DNA of 64,000 nucleotides from Sporolactobacillus shoreicorticis. GTDB taxonomy: Bacteria; Bacillota; Bacilli; Bacillales; Sporolactobacillaceae. This document shows positions 1 to 10,669 of this stretch, one piece after another. Position numbers and translations under genes: made by a program. The notes beneath the pieces were generated by a model that saw nothing but the letters and a program-made list of their open reading frames with translations, made no database searches and was not told where the DNA came from. The stretch covers positions 1 through 64,000 of the forward strand of contig NZ_JAMXWM010000026.1 of assembly GCF_024125445.1 (NCBI RefSeq), written 5' to 3'. Within the stretch, counting starts at the first letter, position 1. Every line of letters begins with the position of its first letter.

Positions 1-42
1 TAGGAGCACAGACCATAGGGATGGCCTGTGCTCCTATTTTTT
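1..42 (+). terminator. Intrinsic terminator of a gene left of the window
   Basis: A perfect 11-bp inverted repeat (1-11 with 26-36, arms TAGGAGCACAG and CTGTGCTCCTA) is followed by six T at 37-42. This is the form of a rho-independent terminator reading rightwards, so a plus-strand gene probably ends just left of the window. It also lies beyond the 3' end of the minus-strand glycosidase gene and may stop that transcript too, although the T run is on the plus side. Confidence 0.8.
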
Positions 43-81
43 AGAAGGAATTTGTTAATGAATAGATTGTGCTGGTTTTCT

Positions 82-1827
82 TTATTTTGATAGTCGTATA
101 TAGTCAATCTCAGCATAATTCACTGATTTTTGCAGAGTAATCGTATTTTCTCCCGCTTGCAAATGAACATTGAGCTCACGCGTTTTTCTTGTTCCGGAAT
201 TGGGAACGGCGTGTATCCAGCCACCTGTTGGCGGGAAAGTGACTTTTTGAATGCTGTTTTGATTGATGAGCAGCTGATCTTCAGAGTTATCTGCCGTTCC
301 GTTTGCATAACCAATTTGCATTGTGTAATCGCCTGAACGCGGCACACTGACGTTAAATTGTACAAAGCTGCCTTGGGCATCGAGACTGCCAACGTACGCC
401 CCGCCCGAAGCATAGCTTCCTGAGTATATTTTACCGTTAGAAACAGTTGCATCCTCTGCCTCTTCACGGAGTGTAAATTGACGGGATTTTGGCGGATAAT
501 GAATCTCCGATGTTCCCTGAATTTTTTTATTTGTTGGCGTGATCACAGCTTCATATCCCCATGACGCGTGCATATCTTTGATTGGAATTGTGATTTTTCC
601 ATTAACGATTTTAAATGTTCCCGTAAAAAGCGTCATTGGTTTTTGTACAGCCGTATCCACGCCATACCACGGAGTAGCCTTAACTTGAATATGAACATTT
701 TTCTTAAATGCGCGTGTCGAGCTGAACCCTTTTACCGTTATTCGATTTTTGCCTCCTGCTCCACCAAAAACAACGCTTGCAACTCTGTTCTTTGCATCCA
801 GATTGGCAATTCCATCCAGATTTGAAGTGGTTTGCGATGCCCGGGTCATAACCATTTGACCCTTCATGTCACCGTACCATTTATACAGCCACCATCCGCC
901 GTTTATCTTTCGTCCGTCTGTAAGCAGATTGCTTAATCTTCCATATTGATACCAGAAGGCCATGTTTGCACTTTCAACACCGTTACGTTCAAACTGGGCA
1001 ATGTACTGAATCATAGCTCCTGGAATCGCTTCTTCTTGTGTTGCTCCGTATTCGTTTATACTGATCGGTATTTGCCGGATGCCCAGATCTTTTTCAATTT
1101 GCTTCAAGTTCTGAATATCTGCTTTTAGCGAACGCGCGTCCCATTGATGCCAGCTGATAATGTCTGGGAGGCAATGATTGGCTTTGGCATAAGTTAAAAA
1201 GCTTCTCATAAAGGTTTCTTTATAACTGGAGATGCTGGGTCCGATAATTGGAGTCTTTGAATCCAGTTTTCTGACCTCATCATATGTTTTCTTCCACCCC
1301 TCGTTGAAGGATCCTGCGGATGACGTATCCCAAGTCCCATCCGGTTCATTCCATAACTCATAGCCGTAAATGTTCTTAACCCTCGAAGTCAGTGTTTTGT
1401 TAATCATAGTATCGACTTTATTCAGCCAGTCGTTCCAGCTTACCCATCTGTACGGAAAATTCGGATAAATATCTGGCATCCGTATTGTAACTTTGGCACC
1501 TGCACGCTCTGCCAGTTTCGCGACTTTTAATGCATCGCCTGCCGGAGTGATTTCTCCATTAGGTAACTGCTGTCCGTCCGGAGCCATCTGAACAAATGTG
1601 GAAGGCTTTAGCGGTTCAATCTGATTCAGCAAGGGCGTATGCTTATCAGCCAATCCATAAAGTGATCCGGATGCTGCGTGAGTCACGGGTCGATAGCGGT
1701 TTCCCAGATTTACTGTCAGTGTACTTTGAGACTGCTGAACGGTCTGAGCATTTGCGTATCCGCCGGTATCCGGAAGAAAAACCGACAATAGAATGCAAAG
1801 GCCGGCAACCATGAAACGTGTTTTCAA
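82..1827 (-). CDS. Secreted clan GH-A glycoside hydrolase with C-terminal CBM6/35-like module
   Basis: A 581-residue extracellular glycosidase. Residues 1-27 form a signal peptide (Lys/Arg start, hydrophobic core, Ala-Asn-Ala before a likely cut at 27/28). Residues about 40-330 look like a TIM barrel with the two clan-A glutamates: E161 in LWNEPDG (acid/base) and E259 in SINEYG (nucleophile). Residues about 453-581 resemble a CBM6/CBM35 beta-sandwich (EAEDA start, AEIDYI end). The pattern is nearest GH39/GH5-type enzymes, but I cannot fix the family. Next to GH127, GH51 and GH43 genes it probably trims extracellular arabinan, arabinogalactan or a related polymer into oligosaccharides for the symporters downstream. 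It has its own promoter region with a cre box, separated from the GH127 operon by a terminator. Confidence 0.85.
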   Translation of the reverse strand: MKTRFMVAGLCILLSVFLPDTGGYANAQTVQQSQSTLTVNLGNRYRPVTHAASGSLYGLADKHTPLLNQIEPLKPSTFVQMAPDGQQLPNGEITPAGDALKVAKLAERAGAKVTIRMPDIYPNFPYRWVSWNDWLNKVDTMINKTLTSRVKNIYGYELWNEPDGTWDTSSAGSFNEGWKKTYDEVRKLDSKTPIIGPSISSYKETFMRSFLTYAKANHCLPDIISWHQWDARSLKADIQNLKQIEKDLGIRQIPISINEYGATQEEAIPGAMIQYIAQFERNGVESANMAFWYQYGRLSNLLTDGRKINGGWWLYKWYGDMKGQMVMTRASQTTSNLDGIANLDAKNRVASVVFGGAGGKNRITVKGFSSTRAFKKNVHIQVKATPWYGVDTAVQKPMTLFTGTFKIVNGKITIPIKDMHASWGYEAVITPTNKKIQGTSEIHYPPKSRQFTLREEAEDATVSNGKIYSGSYASGGAYVGSLDAQGSFVQFNVSVPRSGDYTMQIGYANGTADNSEDQLLINQNSIQKVTFPPTGGWIHAVPNSGTRKTRELNVHLQAGENTITLQKSVNYAEIDYIRLSK

Positions 1828-1928
1828 AATATCACTCCTCCAATAAATAACCGAATTTTAATATAAAACCTCGTCTGAGAAGAAACAGCTGCTGATTTAC
1901 CCTTCTCTTGCAATTGTCGACGCTCTAA

Positions 1929-1943
1929 TTGTAAGCGATTTCA
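1929..1943. promoter_or_regulatory. cre box (CcpA site) upstream of the secreted glycosidase
   Basis: TTGTAAGCGATTTCA matches the cre consensus WTGNAANCGNWWNCA at every constrained position. It lies about 100 bp upstream of the minus-strand glycosidase start, which suggests repression by CcpA when preferred sugars are present. Confidence 0.75.
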
Positions 1944-2050
1944 GATGAGGATTAAATACCAAAAACAAACTTTAAGTGTCTATTTCCGACCTTTTGATAA
2001 ATCTATAAAAAATAAGTCACTCAGGTTAATGCGCCCCTTCTTTTCCAAAC

Positions 2051-2082
2051 AAAAAAGAGGCTGATAACAACTCAACCTCTTT
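2051..2082 (-). terminator. Terminator of the GH127-GPH operon
   Basis: Arms 2054-2064 (AAAGAGGCTGA) and 2072-2082 (TCAACCTCTTT) pair with one G-T. On the minus strand the stem is followed by a run of T (2056-2051). It sits just after the GH127 stop codon. Confidence 0.75.
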
Positions 2083-2110
2083 AAAAAACCTATTGAATTG
2101 AAGGCTGCTC

Positions 2111-4108
2111 TCAATCGGCTTTTCTAGTCCAAACCTGCATTTCTCCCGACTTTCGATTGATCCAGGCATAATATGGAATAAATCGAACGCGTTTCATCTG
2201 CTTCTTTGCCTGTTGATATTCGTGGTAAAGCGACGCATCGGCATCATCAGGTTCGTCCCTTAATGCATCAGCTTCAATTGCAACAACCCCTCGCAGCAGA
2301 TCAGGTTCGTAGTTCTCTGTGAAAAATACCTCTTTGGGCAGTTGATACAAATTTAACGGAGTCGTATTGTCTGCTTCTTCCATGCAATAAATAATTGGGC
2401 CTCTTTGAATAGCCACTTTGTTCAGATTCGTTTTCACATGATTATCGGCCTGCATTTCACGCACACGCATATCTAATTTTAATTCGAGTTCAAGTCTCTC
2501 ATCAGTCACATCAAAAATCGCATAACCATTATGGGCCTCTTTGCTGATTTTCTTGCCTGACAGGTAAAAATCATAACATTGCGCCGACCAGCCCGGAATT
2601 CTGACGGAAAATTTAAATCGAGCTTTTTCCGGATTGCTGACTGTATAACTGATCGTACCGTCCCATGGATAATTATTGCTTTGCTCAATGGTAATGCCCT
2701 GTTCAAACGATGCCCTATTCGCAATAAATTGATGCGAATAAATCGTTTTTTCTTCAGGATCAACAGTATAAATATACTGATCGACCGAAGCAATCAAACG
2801 TGCAAGATTTGGCGGACAGCAGGCGCAGCCGAACCAATTCTGTCGCTCAAACATAACGTGGCTTTTTCCCGGATCTTTTTGGCTGGCCTCTTTAGACACT
2901 TCAAGCGGATTGACATAGAAAAAATGCTCTCCATCCAATGAGACACCGCTGATCGTTGAATTAAACAGTTCTTTTTCCAGAACATCAGCGTATTCCCCCT
3001 TGGGTTCAATCTCCAGCATTCTTCTGGCAAAGAAAGACATGGCAACCGACGCGCACGTTTCACAATACATGGTGTCATTCGGCAAATCATAATCAAAGGT
3101 AAACGATTCGCCAACTGATGTCGCGCCGATTCCCCCGGTTATATACATTCTTTTTCCGACAATATTCTTCCACAAACGTTTGCACGCCTCATAAAGCCTG
3201 TCATCGTGTGTCAGTTTTGCAACATGCGCCATACCCGTACATAAATAAGCGACACGAACGGCATGACCCTCAGCGGTTTTCTGATCTAAAATGGGTTGAT
3301 CCGCCTGATAATAACTGAGAGGAAAACCTTCCATTCCGGCAATGAGATGCCGATCTGCGCCGTCTGCTTCGATCTGCCGATCAAGAAACTGCGGATCCTG
3401 TCCTCGTTGATATAAAAAATAACGGGCAAGTTCAAGATACTGTTCATTTCCTGTTGCCTCATACAGTTTTGCCAGTGCCAGCTCAATTTCCGGATGACCG
3501 TCAAAACCATGTATTTGTTCTTTACCGGGTCCGAAATGTTCATGGATACAGTCAGCCATACGCTTCGCAATGTTTAACGCCTTTTGACTTCCGGTCGCCT
3601 CATAATAAGCGATGCCGGCTTCGATATAATGCCCCATACTGTAAAGTTCATGGCTTTGCTTGAGACGTTTAAATTTGCGTTCCGGAGCTTCGATAATAAA
3701 AAATGTAACCAAATAACCGTCGTCCTGCTGTGCGTCCGCAATTAAATCCACCAGCCGATCCGCGACTTTCTGAAGTTGTCGATCAGGTTCGGCAGTCAAA
3801 AGATAGGCCACTGCTTCCAACCATTTATAGGCATCGGTATCCTGAAAAACGTAGCCGTAGTGCCCGCCCTTCTGCTTACCAGCGGCAATCTCAAAATTAG
3901 CAACTGCATGGCTTTTTTCTGAAGGAATCCGATGATCTCCGCGTTCTTTCGTAATTTTTATATCCGCCTGATCATTCATAACGCTCCATTGGTACGGGAT
4001 CATTTTCTTTTTGACAAGATCGCGATAGCGCTTCCAAAATTTATCGGTCAATAAAATGTTTTTAGGAGAGCGACACGTCATTCTTATGTTCTGTTTATCA
4101 ATTTTCAA
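2111..4108 (-). CDS. GH127 beta-L-arabinofuranosidase
   Basis: A 665-residue cytoplasmic enzyme without signal peptide, expected to remove beta-L-arabinofuranose from short arabino-oligosaccharides. The family reference HypBA1 has acid/base Glu322, zinc ligands Glu338, Cys340, Cys417 and Cys418, and Cys417 as nucleophile. The equivalents are visible here with the same spacing: E334, E350 and C352 (YCETCASV), then C430 and C431 (GCACCPPN). Length is normal for the family. The start ATG overlaps the stop of the upstream symporter by four bases, so the two are translationally coupled. The pairing implies that the symporter imports the substrate that this enzyme cuts. Confidence 0.93.
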   Translation of the reverse strand: MKIDKQNIRMTCRSPKNILLTDKFWKRYRDLVKKKMIPYQWSVMNDQADIKITKERGDHRIPSEKSHAVANFEIAAGKQKGGHYGYVFQDTDAYKWLEAVAYLLTAEPDRQLQKVADRLVDLIADAQQDDGYLVTFFIIEAPERKFKRLKQSHELYSMGHYIEAGIAYYEATGSQKALNIAKRMADCIHEHFGPGKEQIHGFDGHPEIELALAKLYEATGNEQYLELARYFLYQRGQDPQFLDRQIEADGADRHLIAGMEGFPLSYYQADQPILDQKTAEGHAVRVAYLCTGMAHVAKLTHDDRLYEACKRLWKNIVGKRMYITGGIGATSVGESFTFDYDLPNDTMYCETCASVAMSFFARRMLEIEPKGEYADVLEKELFNSTISGVSLDGEHFFYVNPLEVSKEASQKDPGKSHVMFERQNWFGCACCPPNLARLIASVDQYIYTVDPEEKTIYSHQFIANRASFEQGITIEQSNNYPWDGTISYTVSNPEKARFKFSVRIPGWSAQCYDFYLSGKKISKEAHNGYAIFDVTDERLELELKLDMRVREMQADNHVKTNLNKVAIQRGPIIYCMEEADNTTPLNLYQLPKEVFFTENYEPDLLRGVVAIEADALRDEPDDADASLYHEYQQAKKQMKRVRFIPYYAWINRKSGEMQVWTRKAD

Positions 4109-5484
4109 GATTCAGTCTGCTCCTTTCGTGCTAAAAGATCGCGAATAACAACAGGTTCATGGTCTTCGTATTTTTTATACAGAACCATCGGGATGATATT
4201 GATAACAAAAATTATGATCGGCAGCCACATGAAAGAAAACTTGATCGCACTGAGAGCGCTCACCGTCTGTGTGTGATTCGGTACGTAGTTAAACGCGTTC
4301 ATAATTAAGGAAGGAATAAACGATCCGAATCCCGCACCGAGTTTAATGCAAAATGAGCTGCCGATCGCAGTTAAAAACCCGCTGGCACGAATGCCGTTTT
4401 TCCATTCACCGTAATCAACCGTGTCACCAACCATGTTAAAGAACATCGAGCAGGCAACGCCGCTTCCAACGCAGGCCAGGCACCAGCCGACCAGCATGGC
4501 CGTGATGTTGTCGCCGACAACAGCCATTAAAAATTGACCGAGAATAGCCAGGATCAAGCCGAAAACGGTCGTTCCCCATTTTCGAAATACTTTAACGATA
4601 AACGGGATTGAGGCCATGCCGACAATTTGAATAATGGTAAAACCGTTAAATATAGAGATCAGGTTTGTATCATTCATATTGTACTGAAAATAATAAGCAA
4701 GCGTCGAATTTCGAGCCATAAAGCCAACCCAATAGATAACATTGGCCGATACGATCAGTACCCACGGCCAATTACGCTTTGCAGCTTTGAAACTTTGCCT
4801 AATCGGAATGGATTTGACACGTTCAATATTCTTTTCACGCATATCCGCAAATGCGATGACTAATAAGACAACCGCAATGATCGCATAAAGCAGTACTGCT
4901 AGGGACCAGCCCTTTTGGTCATTCCCTCCGCCTAAAAATGTTGCCAATGGAATGATGAATGTTATGGCAAAGAAATTACCAATATTTCCGCCAACCATAC
5001 GAAACGAGTTCGCTACCGTCCGTTCTTCTGTATTGGAAGTCAGATTAGGGAGTACAGAAGTAATCGGTGTCGACATACCCGTATACGATATACCGGCCAG
5101 AATATACATAACACCTGCCCAGACAATCTTTGTCGTTCCCGAAATATCCGGTGTGGTAAACAGCAACCAGACAAACACAGCGAACGGTAAAGCCATCCAT
5201 AAAAACCATGGGCGGCTCTGACCATATTTACTGTGTGTATGGTCAATGATGATTCCCCAGATCGGGGCGTCGAGCGCATCGAAAAATCGGGCAATTAGCA
5301 GCAATGTGCCGGCAACGCCGACAGTCAATCCAAATACATCCGTAAAAAAGAAGAGAAGATAACTGCTGATAATGCAGTAAAGCAGGTTTCCTGCCATATC
5401 CGTAAATGAATAAGTAATTTTTCGGTGAAGCGGCAATTTGTCTTCAACAATACGGCCTGCTGTTTCGTTCAGTTGGACTGGCAC
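4105..5484 (-). CDS. GPH-family (MelB-like) glycoside symporter
   Basis: A 459-residue, roughly 12-helix membrane transporter of the glycoside-pentoside-hexuronide:cation symporter family. The family signature is visible early: a helix with FTDV, then RxxDAxxxPxxGxxxD (RFFDALDAPIWG) and a cytoplasmic loop with KYGQSRPWFLW. It probably imports arabino- or other plant oligosaccharides with Na+ or H+. It is the first gene of a two-gene operon with GH127 (4-bp overlap) and is divergent from the AraC-type regulator at 5635. A paralogue lies at 17336-18706 next to GH27. Confidence 0.92.
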   Translation of the reverse strand: MPVQLNETAGRIVEDKLPLHRKITYSFTDMAGNLLYCIISSYLLFFFTDVFGLTVGVAGTLLLIARFFDALDAPIWGIIIDHTHSKYGQSRPWFLWMALPFAVFVWLLFTTPDISGTTKIVWAGVMYILAGISYTGMSTPITSVLPNLTSNTEERTVANSFRMVGGNIGNFFAITFIIPLATFLGGGNDQKGWSLAVLLYAIIAVVLLVIAFADMREKNIERVKSIPIRQSFKAAKRNWPWVLIVSANVIYWVGFMARNSTLAYYFQYNMNDTNLISIFNGFTIIQIVGMASIPFIVKVFRKWGTTVFGLILAILGQFLMAVVGDNITAMLVGWCLACVGSGVACSMFFNMVGDTVDYGEWKNGIRASGFLTAIGSSFCIKLGAGFGSFIPSLIMNAFNYVPNHTQTVSALSAIKFSFMWLPIIIFVINIIPMVLYKKYEDHEPVVIRDLLARKEQTES

Positions 5485-5521
5485 GATGACAACCTCCTTG
5501 TTTAAATGAGTTAATTGATCG

Positions 5522-5537
5522 TGTAAAGTACTTTACA
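5522..5537. promoter_or_regulatory. Perfect 16-bp palindrome in the AraC/GPH divergent promoter
   Basis: TGTAAAGTACTTTACA is its own reverse complement. It lies about 40 bp upstream of the GPH symporter start in the divergent intergenic region, where an operator would be expected. The binding protein is not known; it contains no central CG, so it is not a cre box. Confidence 0.55.
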
Positions 5538-5545
5538 TTCACAAT

Positions 5546-5582
5546 TGTAACCCCTTGCATTTTTTGGTGTAATCCCTTACAT
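5546..5582. promoter_or_regulatory. Two direct repeats, candidate AraC-type operator
   Basis: TGTAACCCCTTGCAT (5546-5560) and TGTAATCCCTTACAT (5568-5582) are direct repeats with a 22-bp period, about two helical turns. Activators of the AraC family usually bind such direct half-sites. They lie between the divergent GPH-GH127 operon and the AraC-type gene at 5635. TGTAAC half-sites also occur in front of the paralogous regulator at 16041. Confidence 0.6.
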
Positions 5583-5634
5583 TGTAGAAAAGGTGTTCAT
5601 TTCCGACATACTTAGAAAAGTGGGGTGACCTATT

Positions 5635-6588
5635 TTGAACTGTTATTCATTTCCGCTGACCGATCCATTTCTCTATTACAAGAGTGGCGAATTTTCCTCA
5701 AGCACGCCTTGGAAACACAAAAAGATGTATCATCAAGGTGATTATGAAATCATTATTTGTACGAAGGGCGAATTGTATATTCAGGTCGGGGATGACAGAC
5801 AAATTGTTCTCCCGAATGATGTCCTATTGATACCACCGTATACAGAATTATTGGGTTATCGGACATCCAATAAGCCTGTTGATTTTTACTGGCTCCACTT
5901 TTTTGTCAATACAGACCCAATCTTTTTGGATCGGCAACAATTAATGAATAAAATTGGTCCGGTTTCTCTGCAAAATTATGCACCGTCCATCAATAACCGT
6001 GTTATTTTACCATGTACCTTTCATTTGGATAATCCGCAGCGCATATATATACTTGTCAACCAAATTCTCGACGTCGCGAACAGCTATCGATACAGTGAAC
6101 AGGAAAATGATTACTTAATGACAGCTTTTCTGATTGAATTAAGTCACCATTTTCTTGTACATCTCGCCTCTAATTTTAGCTACAAAAATAGTAAAATTGA
6201 CAAAATCAAGGAGTGGATACGTGCAAACATCACAGAGACCATGACAGTTGAACAAGTTGCTTATGCTTTTGATCTGAATCCTGATTATTTAACACGGCTC
6301 TTTAAAAAGCACGACCATCGCACCACGCTGCAATTTATTAATGACCTGAAACTGGAAACAGCTCAATTGTTGCTCGTTCGCACTAATTTACCGGTTAAGC
6401 AGATTGCGACGCACGCATATTTTGGCGATGAAAAAAATTTCATGCGCCGTTTTAAGGCACAAATCGGACTCACCCCTACGGAATACAGAAATGCATATAC
6501 CCACACCCATTTAAATAATCCTCTTATCGATCCTCTCATTCCGTTGCCAAAACAACTTGAACAAATCATTGATATTAAGTCCAAGTAA
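5635..6588 (+). CDS. AraC-family transcriptional regulator with cupin sensor domain
   Basis: 317 residues. Residues about 20-100 form an AraC-type cupin sensor (HKKMYHQGDYEIIICTKGEL), and about 195-295 form two helix-turn-helix units (TVEQVAYAFDLNPDYLTRLF, then LPVKQIATHAYFGDEKNFMR) with the usual LTPTEYR end. The start is TTG, with GGGGTGACC about 7 bases upstream. It is divergent from the GPH-GH127 operon and most likely activates it in response to an arabino-sugar. It is clearly paralogous to the regulator at 16041-16979. Confidence 0.9.
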   Translation: MNCYSFPLTDPFLYYKSGEFSSSTPWKHKKMYHQGDYEIIICTKGELYIQVGDDRQIVLPNDVLLIPPYTELLGYRTSNKPVDFYWLHFFVNTDPIFLDRQQLMNKIGPVSLQNYAPSINNRVILPCTFHLDNPQRIYILVNQILDVANSYRYSEQENDYLMTAFLIELSHHFLVHLASNFSYKNSKIDKIKEWIRANITETMTVEQVAYAFDLNPDYLTRLFKKHDHRTTLQFINDLKLETAQLLLVRTNLPVKQIATHAYFGDEKNFMRRFKAQIGLTPTEYRNAYTHTHLNNPLIDPLIPLPKQLEQIIDIKSK

Positions 6589-7777
6589 GCTAGGAGAGTG
6601 GCCGCCCGCCTCATGCACTTGTGTCGGAAACTTGACCGAATTAACCCCTTTATCTCACCAACCGACGATCACATTCTTACCTGACTGCAACTATTTAAAT
6701 GGACTGGGGCTGACTTGTCCGTCACAATCATTAAGCATATACAGTAGTTGCTTGATTCTGAACTTTGGCTTCCGATCACTATAAGCGTTTATTTTACCCT
6801 TTTGATGAACAGGGCAAGGACTCCCGGCAAAAAAATGCCGCGCACACTGGGAATGTCCAATAATTGCTTCCACCCCAGCCGTTATGATCGAAGCCGCAAT
6901 GATCGATCTGAAAAATTGCGGCCCAGATAATGGATACCTGGGGTTGTCTTAAAATCAGTTGAGTATTTGGTTATAGTGACCAATCTCATCGAATTTTATC
7001 ATCCAACTTTAAGGGGGGACGTTCAGCAACCAGCCTCTTTAATGCACCTCTTTTAGATTAATAATAGTTTGCAGAATCTGAGGTGAATAATAAGATTGCA
7101 AGTAACTAAATAATTATATTTTTCTTGAATCATACCTTGTCTCTCAATGTATTTTTAATAGTCAATCCACCAATATCATCCCATGAATGACCGACATCAC
7201 GTCCCATTTCCATTGGAATGCCTTCCAACGTATATAATGGACAATCGATTTCATCTTACTAATAGGACGTTGATCACCTTGCGTTGGACCTAAAACTTGC
7301 CAGACGGTATACCATTTTACTTAAAATTTATATATTGTTTTAGGAATAAAAAACCCACAAGTTCTACTTGTGGAGAATAAATTTGGGAACTTTCAAAATA
7401 TAATTCTGACTATTATTATAATTTGATCATTATGGTTTAATTGTGTAGTCCTTCAACACGTTTCGTGTTGGCCATATAGCCAATCTTCTTTTTATATCGA
7501 AGACTTCACTTCTTTTGATTGTGTTAAAGACACGTTTTTAACATCATCAGCAATCAAATCATCGCACTCGGTCTCGCTATTCGTCCGACATTTTCGCTGT
7601 AAAAGTTTACCGTTTTTCCTGCATGTAATTTAATTATTAATGCCTGAAAAAGGTTAGAAAAAGATTTACCCTTATGCATGAATTGAACTTTTTTAGTTCA
7701 ATTTCTATTTCATAACCAAAAGATTTTTTTCAACTATCACAGGTACCCACGTGGTTATGACCACTCTCACTACCTAG
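6589..7777. other. Intergenic stretch with IS end and decayed coding fragments
   Basis: No intact gene. An IS3-type right end is at 7002-7025. On the minus strand between about 7330 and 7150 a decayed reading frame can be followed across a frameshift (WYTVWQVLGPTQGDQ, then EGIPMEMGRDVGHSWDD); I do not recognise the family. A short hairpin (CCGCAAT/ATTGCGG) lies at about 6892-6923. The rest shows nothing I can name. Confidence 0.5.
7002..7025 (+). mobile_element. IS3-family right-end remnant
   Basis: TCCAACTTTAAGGGGGGAC followed by GTTCA resembles the right terminal repeat of IS150-type IS3-family elements. No transposase is left next to it. The reverse complement of its core (CCCCCCTTAAAGTTG) recurs at 25653-25667. 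Confidence 0.4.
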
Positions 7778-9330
<1,553 letters not shown>

Positions 9331-9376
9331 ATCATTTCAATTTGATTCAAGCTGGCGAACCGATCGTTAAGAACTA

Positions 9377-10669
9377 CTACGAATTAGTCGGTGGGACAGC
9401 GGCCTTTCCTCCACCGGCAGACGAATCTTCGACCTCGCCTGCCTGGACAGGATCTTCCTTTTTCATCGTAAACAGAGCAAATAAAGTAATCAGCACAACC
9501 AACCCACCGAGAATAAAGTACGTATGCTGGAAACCGATCTGATCATAAAGGTTTCCGGCAACGGCTGAAAATACAAAGACCGATATTTGCTTGGCAAAAT
9601 TAGAAGACAGAGCGTAAACGGTTGCATACAAACGAATATCAAAAGAACCCGATATATACTTCATAATGGAGACGAGCAGCAATGGCATTTCCAGTCCGGC
9701 AAGTAGACGGAAGAAAACCACCCATTCCCACGATGGCGCCATAGCACTCCCAAGAATACGAATCGCCGTCAAGAATCCGTATATGATCAATCCGTTTCGA
9801 GAGCCGATTTTATTGATAATCCATGGCATCGGGATCATCAATATAAATTCAATAACCGTCTGTCCGGAGGCCATGTAGCTGTATACCAGTGTTCCCTCGG
9901 ATGCTGTAGGGAAGAAGGTCTTGAAAAAAACAATGAATTGCTGATCAAACACATCAAAAATTGCCGACGCACCCATGTAGAATATTGAAAGCACCCAAAA
10001 ATTCGGCATTTTAAAGATTGAACTGACCGTTTTCCAGTCCAGAGAATTAGATGTATCACCTGCTGCTTTTGCATTTTCCAAATTTACCTTGTCACTAAAC
10101 AATAGTAAAAGGGTCAAAACAATTGCTGAAATCGAACAGGACCAAAAAATTGAGTTTGGCGACCATAGAAACAGGCGGCCGGCAATCAGAGCCGCGACAA
10201 TACCGGCCATCGAACCGCCCATTCGTGAATGACCATACTCAAATTTATTCGCCAAGCCTGCACGTTGCACATACTGTTCAATAACACTAACACCGCCGTT
10301 CAGGATGAAGCTCAAGAACGTGCCGGTCACAATGGCAACAAGAAAAGGATTGACACTTAGGATCGGAAGAAACGCCCATTGAAAGAATGGCCCGATAAGA
10401 ATACCTGCAACAGCAATCGTTAAGACTAAATTTTTCCGAAACAGCAGCTTATCGGATAAAATCCCAAAAATCGGTTGAAACAATAGAGATATCCCGGCCA
10501 TCATTGAAAAAATCACACCGGTTTCGGCACCATTCAAATGTGCAACCTGTTCCATCCATAATGTCAGGAATCCGTAAATGGTTGCCCAGATGAAAAAGTA
10601 GCTGAAATGAGTGAAAGGGAATCCCCAAAAATGTTTGCTTTGATTTTCTTTTGCACCCATGCCTATCAC
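9377..10669 (-). CDS. MFS oligosaccharide:H+ symporter (LacY/OHS type)
   Basis: A 430-residue transporter with about 12 membrane segments. The N-terminus is typical of the oligosaccharide:H+ symporter branch (HFSYFFIWATIYGFLTLWM, then GISLLFQPIFGILSDKL). The start ATG overlaps the stop of the upstream GH43 gene by four bases. Placed between GH43 and GH51 arabinan enzymes, its likely cargo is arabino-oligosaccharides. The C-terminus carries an Ala/Gly/Ser-rich tail. Confidence 0.88.
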   Translation of the reverse strand: MIGMGAKENQSKHFWGFPFTHFSYFFIWATIYGFLTLWMEQVAHLNGAETGVIFSMMAGISLLFQPIFGILSDKLLFRKNLVLTIAVAGILIGPFFQWAFLPILSVNPFLVAIVTGTFLSFILNGGVSVIEQYVQRAGLANKFEYGHSRMGGSMAGIVAALIAGRLFLWSPNSIFWSCSISAIVLTLLLLFSDKVNLENAKAAGDTSNSLDWKTVSSIFKMPNFWVLSIFYMGASAIFDVFDQQFIVFFKTFFPTASEGTLVYSYMASGQTVIEFILMIPMPWIINKIGSRNGLIIYGFLTAIRILGSAMAPSWEWVVFFRLLAGLEMPLLLVSIMKYISGSFDIRLYATVYALSSNFAKQISVFVFSAVAGNLYDQIGFQHTYFILGGLVVLITLFALFTMKKEDPVQAGEVEDSSAGGGKAAVPPTNS

